A stretch of 48,474 bases of DNA from an uncultured Gammaproteobacteria bacterium. Its GTDB lineage: Bacteria > Pseudomonadota > Gammaproteobacteria > Steroidobacterales > UBA11654. Every line of letters starts with the position of its first letter. The first letter of the stretch is position 1. This document shows, piece after piece, positions 43,725 through 48,474 of this stretch. Position numbers and translations under genes: made by a program. The stretch is from contig CACJRN010000011.1 in NCBI GenBank assembly GCA_902595845.1, positions 1 through 48,474 of the forward strand, given 5' to 3'. The notes below the pieces were generated by a model. The model searched no databases. It saw only the letters and a program-made list of their open reading frames with translations, and had not been told where the DNA came from.

Positions 43725-45557
43725 CTCACAGAAACACTTCATATAGATCCCATTAGGATCATTTAACATGGATAGCTCATTCAAAGATTCTTCAATCTCA
43801 TTCATGATTCCATTCTTTTTATAAAAGAAGTCCAGCCCTGTAATTTTCATAATAGATGAAGAAATATTAGCCATCATGCCTGAAAAGAATGAATCAATAT
43901 TTGTGTCACGATTGATTCTTTTTACACCAAGCTCTTCATCATTGATCTCGGCTAATTCAGCTGCAAGTTCTATAGCGCGATCAATGCCTGCAATTTCATC
44001 GATTAATCCAATCTCTAATGCTTTTGATCCAATCCAGACTTTACCTCTTGCTATATCATCGATCTCTTCTTTCGTCACACCTCTGTTGTCAGCAACCTTA
44101 GAAATGAATTTTTCATAAACCAGATCTGTGCCCATTTGCAACAGAGCTTTGTCTTTTTCAGTCAAAGATTCTGCAACCGATGTAGTAATATCAACTGTTG
44201 AGACTCCATCTTCATTGATTCCAATATACTCAAGAGCCCTTTCAAAAGTTGGAATAAACCCACCAACTCCGATTGATCCTGTGATGGTGTGCCTTTCAGC
44301 TAGAATCTTGTCTGCTGGTGTTGATATATAATAACCACCGGAAGCTGCAACACCTCCCATTGATGCAATGATTGGTCTTCCAGAGTTTCTAAACTTCTCC
44401 AGCTCGTCTGCTATGACCTCAGATGCATAAGCACTTCCTCCTCCACTGTCCACTCTGAGAACCAGGGCTTTGACTGTCTCATCTTTGTAAGCCTTTCTAA
44501 CAAGTTTCACGAAATCATCACCTGCAATACTGCCTGGGCCTGCCGAACCATCCACTATGGATCCTTTTGCTATGATGACCCCAACATTGGACTCACTTTC
44601 TTCAAATAGAGGATCCATTTCAACTGAGTTCATATATTTCTTCATACCTACGATATTGAGTTCGTCCTCTTCCTCCCCAGGTGCAATTGAATACAAATAG
44701 TCTCTGAATTCTCTTCTATTGGATAATTGATCAATGATTCCATATTCGATGGCTGCTTTTGCAAAGTCACCGCCTGATTCTTTCGCAGCAAGTTCTGGGT
44801 TATCAATGAAGTATTTTAAGGATTCAGCTGATATACCTCTTGCCTCAGATACTTGTTCTAGATACCCATCCCACAAAACTGTTATCCACTCAATGACATT
44901 ACCTTTTGCTTCCTCAGACATATCATCTCTAAAATATGGCTCAACAAATGCTTTGTATTCTCCTACTTTAAAGACATTTGCATCAATCAAGAATTTATCA
45001 AAGAATGACTTATAGTAAGTTCTTACCCTTCTGTATCCATCAATGAATACGACGGTATAGTCATGAAGATGGACTTCATCGGCATATGAAGCAATATAAT
45101 ATTGTGCGGTTCCATAACCTTGAGCACTGTAAGCAATCACTTTCTTGCCTGAGGTTTTAAAGTCAGTTATCGCCTCTGCGATTAATTCAAGCTTCGTTGT
45201 ACTGCCCCCAGCAAAGCCATCTGTACTAATAAGAAGTGTAGAAATATCATCATTATTCTTCGCATGACTTATAACACGAGTTACATCTGTAATGAGTGTC
45301 TCAGTTTGAGACTCGCCAGTTAATTCAGAAAATGCTAATTCAAATTCTGTTTGTGAAAGCTCTTCTACTAAAGTGCCTTTGATATTTAGGTCAAGTATTG
45401 CACCTTCTTGAAAAGGATCTTCTTCAGATGAAAATAAACCTCCAATAAGCGAAAGAGATATAAAAAGAAGAACTATGAATATGACAGTTCTTTTTAAAAA
45501 GACAGCAGATGCGTCTAGAATGGTTCCTAATGTTGAGAGTTTCTCTTTTATGGTCAT
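43716..45557 (-). CDS. sppA: Signal peptide peptidase SppA, 67K type
   Basis: An inner-membrane serine protease that degrades cleaved signal peptides. A single TM helix (about 23-42) anchors tandem S49 domains. The Ser/Lys dyad is K202 (GEYKAFVEPYFRDDMS) in the first domain and S406 (GGVAASGGYY) in the second, matching E. coli K209/S409. At 613 aa it is full length. AAGGA precedes the ATG by 8 nt. It converges on sufT with a 9-nt overlap. Confidence 0.95.
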   Translation of the reverse strand: MTIKEKLSTLGTILDASAVFLKRTVIFIVLLFISLSLIGGLFSSEEDPFQEGAILDLNIKGTLVEELSQTEFELAFSELTGESQTETLITDVTRVISHAKNNDDISTLLISTDGFAGGSTTKLELIAEAITDFKTSGKKVIAYSAQGYGTAQYYIASYADEVHLHDYTVVFIDGYRRVRTYYKSFFDKFLIDANVFKVGEYKAFVEPYFRDDMSEEAKGNVIEWITVLWDGYLEQVSEARGISAESLKYFIDNPELAAKESGGDFAKAAIEYGIIDQLSNRREFRDYLYSIAPGEEEDELNIVGMKKYMNSVEMDPLFEESESNVGVIIAKGSIVDGSAGPGSIAGDDFVKLVRKAYKDETVKALVLRVDSGGGSAYASEVIADELEKFRNSGRPIIASMGGVAASGGYYISTPADKILAERHTITGSIGVGGFIPTFERALEYIGINEDGVSTVDITTSVAESLTEKDKALLQMGTDLVYEKFISKVADNRGVTKEEIDDIARGKVWIGSKALEIGLIDEIAGIDRAIELAAELAEINDEELGVKRINRDTNIDSFFSGMMANISSSIMKITGLDFFYKKNGIMNEIEESLNELSMLNDPNGIYMKCFCELD

Positions 45558-45681
45558 TTTTAATCCTTTTTTATTCTTTTTTTTGTAAGAAGATTGTAAA
45601 AAATCATTTTTATTTGATGAAACTATACAACATTAATATTCATAAATTTTGAATTAATTATGAAGCGTGTTTCATATTTTA

Positions 45682-46767
45682 TCAGTCGGTGTAAGTAATG
45701 CGATATATAGCACCATTGTGATCATCAGAGACAAGCATTGAGCCATCTTTCATAACCAAAATATCTACTGGTCTACCAAGAGTTTTTTCATCCTCTAACC
45801 ATCCATCAGCAAATGTCTGATATGAAGTCGATTGACTCTCATCTAAAGTAACCATTGTAATTCGATAACCAATCTTTTTTGAGCGATTCCATGATCCATG
45901 TTCAGAAATAAAAACCTGATTATGATATTCCTCAGGAAACATATCACCTGTATAGAACTTAAGCCCTAAAGGCGCAACATGAGGGCCTAGTTCTTGAATT
46001 GGAATGGTAATGTTGGAACATTGACCCAAAGATCCATACTGTGGATCTTGGATGTCATTCCCGTGACAAAATGGGAAACCGAAATGTTCACCTTCATATG
46101 AAAGCTTATTCAGTTCACATGGTGGTATGTCATCTCCAAGCATATCTCTTCCATTATCAGTGAACCATAATTCGCCTGTGATTGGATGAAATGTCATACC
46201 AACACTGTTTCTTATTCCCTCTGCAATGATTCTTTTGTCACTACCATCCAGATTCATACTGGTTATCACCGCATAACCTTCATCATCACATACATTACAT
46301 GGAGCACCTATTGGAACGTAGATCCGATCATCTCCGCCAATAACAATATATCTCCATCCATGATGTCGGTCAGTTGGGTATTTGGAAATCACTGTGTACT
46401 CAGGTTTTTTACCAGAAGTTATAGCATCCTCGATATTTTCAAATTTTAGGACCCTGTGTATCTCTGCGACATAAAGATCACCCTCATGATAGGCAATACC
46501 ATTTGGGATATAGAGACCGCTTATGAAATTATTTACTTCTCTGCTAGGGTCATCAATATCGATTGCATATAAATTACCCTCTTCCATTGATGAGACAAAT
46601 AGGTAATTGTCACCATGTGCTAATGATCGAGCACCAGGTACTTGATCAGTGTAAAGCTCAATCTGGAAACCATCAGGTAGTTTGATATCTGCATCTATTG
46701 AGTATGCGATATTTGAAAAGACGATACTCAAAGTGAGCAAGAAAATTGCCCAGTATTTCTTAGTCAA
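45682..46767 (-). CDS. Exported PQQ-type sugar (sorbosone) dehydrogenase-family propeller
   Basis: A 361-aa periplasmic six-bladed propeller of the sorbosone/aldose dehydrogenase family. RHHGWRYIVIGGDDRIYVPIG and GAPCNVC, then ISEHGSWNRSKKIGYR, are family signatures. The start is TTG at 46767, 4 nt after the rplS stop, with AAAAGG upstream; it opens a signal peptide (TKKYWAIFLLTLSIVFSNIAYS). The frame is open to 46974 but that part overlaps rplS. Oxidation of an aldose with PQQ is expected; no PQQ synthesis genes are in view. Confidence 0.85.
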   Translation of the reverse strand: MTKKYWAIFLLTLSIVFSNIAYSIDADIKLPDGFQIELYTDQVPGARSLAHGDNYLFVSSMEEGNLYAIDIDDPSREVNNFISGLYIPNGIAYHEGDLYVAEIHRVLKFENIEDAITSGKKPEYTVISKYPTDRHHGWRYIVIGGDDRIYVPIGAPCNVCDDEGYAVITSMNLDGSDKRIIAEGIRNSVGMTFHPITGELWFTDNGRDMLGDDIPPCELNKLSYEGEHFGFPFCHGNDIQDPQYGSLGQCSNITIPIQELGPHVAPLGLKFYTGDMFPEEYHNQVFISEHGSWNRSKKIGYRITMVTLDESQSTSYQTFADGWLEDEKTLGRPVDILVMKDGSMLVSDDHNGAIYRITYTD

Positions 46768-46771
46768 CTGA

Positions 46772-47113
46772 TTAGACCTTTTCTTTAATTCTGGCAGATT
46801 TACCACTTCTTTCACGAAGGAAATAGAGCTTCGCTCTTCGGACATCGCCTTTACGTTTAACCTTAATCTCAGTAATGAGTTTACTATGTGTTTGAAAGAC
46901 ACGTTCAACACCTTCGCCATTTGAAATTTTTCTAACAGTGAATGATGAATTAAGACCTCTATTCTTTTTGGCAATCACTACACCTTCAAATATCTGAAGC
47001 CTTTCTCTCTCGCCTTCTCGAATTCTCACTTGAACAGCAACTGTATCCCCTGGAGAAAACTCAGGGATATCATCTCTTAACTGTTCTTTTTCAATTTGTT
47101 CAATAATATTCAT
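46772..47113 (-). CDS. rplS: Ribosomal protein L19
   Basis: A 50S subunit protein at the 30S-50S interface, 113 aa. [34 protein letters not shown] and the basic C-terminal [19 protein letters not shown] (as [13 protein letters not shown]) are diagnostic. It is the last gene of the conserved rimM-trmD-rplS order, 54 bp after trmD, and is followed by the sugar dehydrogenase gene. Confidence 0.98.
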   Translation of the reverse strand: MNIIEQIEKEQLRDDIPEFSPGDTVAVQVRIREGERERLQIFEGVVIAKKNRGLNSSFTVRKISNGEGVERVFQTHSKLITEIKVKRKGDVRRAKLYFLRERSGKSARIKEKV

Positions 47114-47167
47114 TTCTATTCTCTGAAATGCTGTGCATTGTATATCAAGCTATATATATGTTAAAGA

Positions 47168-47905
47168 CTATTCTGGATCATTTTTTATATCATCAATAAC
47201 CTTAATCTCATCATCGGTAAGTTTAGACTCATCAATTAAATCAGGTCTCTTAATAAAGGTATTCCTTAAGGATTGGATTTTTCTCCACTCTTTTATTTTT
47301 TGATGGTCTCCGCTTAATAATATTCCTGGCACATCTTGTCCATTTACTTCGGAAGGCCTTGTATAATGAGGGTATTCAAGTAATCCATTGCTAAATGACT
47401 CCTCAATTACTGACTCATCATCACCAAGAACACCTGGAATCAATCTCGCAACAGCGTCTATTACAACTGCACAAGCTGTTTCTCCACCAGACAGCACAAA
47501 ATCACCAATTGAAATTTCCTCATGGTTATCAGTCTGATCTATTGCCCTTTGATCTAAACCTTCATACCTAGAGGAAACAATTATGATTTGATCAAGCTCA
47601 GAAAGCTCTTTTGCCTTCTCTTGGTTAAATCTCTTTCCTTGAGGAGAAAGGAAGAATACTGGTACGTCACTATTACCATCTCTGGCTTGCTCAATTGATT
47701 CTAAAACTGGTCTGGCTTGCATTACCATACCAGGCCCGCCACCATATGGCTTATCATCTATTGAATCATGCTTATTATCAGCATGGATCCTTGGATCAAA
47801 ATAATTAATTTTGATTATATTATCCCTTATCGCATTACCGATGACTCCATAATTTAATGACTGACTCAGTTCATTTGGGAAAATAGTTACAATATTAAAC
47901 TTCAT
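47168..47905 (-). CDS. trmD: tRNA (guanine-N1-)-methyltransferase TrmD
   Basis: A SPOUT enzyme making m1G37 in tRNA. MKFNIVTIFPNE is the N-terminus; GGGPGMVMQARPV, SSRYEGLDQRAID and SIGDFVLSGGE form the trefoil knot and SAM site. 245 aa from the ATG at 47905. The frame extends 30 nt into rimM, but the family start and 4-nt spacing after rimM support this choice. Confidence 0.97.
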   Translation of the reverse strand: MKFNIVTIFPNELSQSLNYGVIGNAIRDNIIKINYFDPRIHADNKHDSIDDKPYGGGPGMVMQARPVLESIEQARDGNSDVPVFFLSPQGKRFNQEKAKELSELDQIIIVSSRYEGLDQRAIDQTDNHEEISIGDFVLSGGETACAVVIDAVARLIPGVLGDDESVIEESFSNGLLEYPHYTRPSEVNGQDVPGILLSGDHQKIKEWRKIQSLRNTFIKRPDLIDESKLTDDEIKVIDDIKNDPE

Positions 47906-47909
47906 AGTC

Positions 47910-48425
47910 TTATTCGATCTCATCCCAATCAACAATAATAACCTTACCCTCCATATCTACGGTCTTTACAACATCTCTATTTATAAAAGGTATTAGATTA
48001 CGATTTTTGTTTATTCCAATCACTACCATTACATCATTAGAACCGGTTTCAAGGAAAGAATCTAAAATACCAAGATCCTCACCGCCCTCTCTTTTTATTT
48101 GAAAACCTATAAGGTCAGCCCAATAGTATGAATCTGATGAAATCTCTGGTAGATCATCCCTATTAATTAGAATTTCACATTCTGCTATATCTTCTGAGTG
48201 ATTCCTATCATCAACACCTTTCAGTTTCATTCTTATGATTTTTCCACTGATTGAATAATCCTCGATTTCATAAGAAAGATAACCATTTCTCTTTTTCAGG
48301 AAAATTGATTTATAAGAAAATATATTTTCTACGGGATCGGTATAAGAAAGGATTTTTAACCATCCTTTAATACCATGGGGTGAGGATACTCGGCCTATGA
48401 CCAATTTTTCTTGGTCATTCATCAA
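47910..48425 (-). CDS. rimM: 16S rRNA processing protein RimM
   Basis: A 30S maturation factor that binds S19. The N-terminal reductase-like beta-barrel starts VIGRVSSPHGIKGWLKI, and the C-terminal PRC-barrel has YYWADLIGFQI and a GSNDVMVV loop. About 171 aa. The start is TTG (48425) or the adjacent ATG (48422); AGGG lies 11 or 14 nt upstream. rpsP would be expected just beyond the window edge. Confidence 0.95.
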   Translation of the reverse strand: MMNDQEKLVIGRVSSPHGIKGWLKILSYTDPVENIFSYKSIFLKKRNGYLSYEIEDYSISGKIIRMKLKGVDDRNHSEDIAECEILINRDDLPEISSDSYYWADLIGFQIKREGGEDLGILDSFLETGSNDVMVVIGINKNRNLIPFINRDVVKTVDMEGKVIIVDWDEIE

Positions 48426-48474
48426 CTATATAGAAACCCTAGAATGCTATAGAAGCGAGGGTATGTTCTAACTC

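Noticed and set aside
45639-45664. Inverted repeat TTCATAA/TTATGAA between sppA and the sugar dehydrogenase
   Set aside because: AT-only short arms with a 12-nt loop and no T-run; too weak to call a terminator.
46768-46974. Longer N-terminus for the sugar dehydrogenase
   Set aside because: That part overlaps rplS completely in another frame; a signal peptide and ribosome site define the TTG start at 46767.
1-48474. CRISPR arrays, insertion sequences, phage genes, replication origin
   Set aside because: No regularly spaced repeats, transposase or integrase proteins, or origin-type iterons were seen on reading through the window.

Overview
The window is AT-rich chromosomal DNA of a free-living aerobic gammaproteobacterium. 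The divergent orn/rsgA pair, the rimM-trmD-rplS order, dnaX-recR, BepA, MlaA and MlaC, and a Suf operon led by a SufR-type Rrf2 regulator all point to this class. The low GC, the TonB-dependent receptor and the dense acyl-CoA, SDR and monooxygenase gene content suggest a marine oligotroph of the SAR86 or a related type. That placement is inferred and was not tested. There are no transposases, integrases, phage genes or CRISPR arrays. Coding density is very high: no stretch over 300 bases lacks a gene, and many neighbours overlap by 4-20 nt.

Layout. (1) 25-3641: housekeeping genes orn, rsgA, recR and dnaX; dnaX carries an A9 run that could produce a short gamma form. (2) 3711-11716: accessory redox and lactone enzymes. 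These are an EthA-like Baeyer-Villiger monooxygenase, a three-gene operon (SDR, membrane-anchored paraoxonase/SMP-30-like propeller, quinone oxidoreductase), a minimal MGMT-domain protein, a Tat-exported aminotransferase-fold protein, a second SDR, a dienelactone hydrolase-family protein and a small membrane protein. (3) 11811-14431: an operon of an exported AbgB-like M20 amidohydrolase and an exported DUF917 protein, followed by tRNA-Ser(GGA). (4) 14616-32482: an acyl-CoA catabolic region. It has an acyl-CoA ligase, an enoyl-CoA hydratase, an LLM flavin/F420 oxidoreductase, a TonB receptor, and a seven-gene overlapping operon (carboxylase beta, biotin carboxylase/BCCP, TetR, AtuA-like, enoyl-CoA hydratase, two acyl-CoA dehydrogenases). 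Divergent from that operon are a TIGR03084-like protein and a third acyl-CoA dehydrogenase. A long inverted repeat between the two units is a good candidate for the TetR operator. (5) 32485-36406: envelope and stress genes (lipoprotein, Bcp peroxiredoxin, BepA, MlaA, MlaC). (6) 36420-43724: class I aldolase and the operon sufR-sufB-sufC-sufD-sufS-sufU-sufT. (7) 43716-48425: SppA, a sorbosone dehydrogenase-family propeller, and rplS-trmD-rimM.

The most interesting part is region 4, read together with region 2. It resembles the Pseudomonas acyclic-terpene (atu) pathway in logic: ligase, acyl-CoA dehydrogenase, acyl-CoA carboxylase, hydratase, AtuA and a TetR regulator. However, the carboxylase beta subunit, the paired dehydrogenases, the TIGR03084 protein and the LLM enzyme look more like modules I know from actinobacterial sterol/terpenoid clusters. 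The substrate is unknown. The alcohol dehydrogenase, BVMO and lactonase set in region 2 could feed ring-opened hydroxy acids into it, which is inference.
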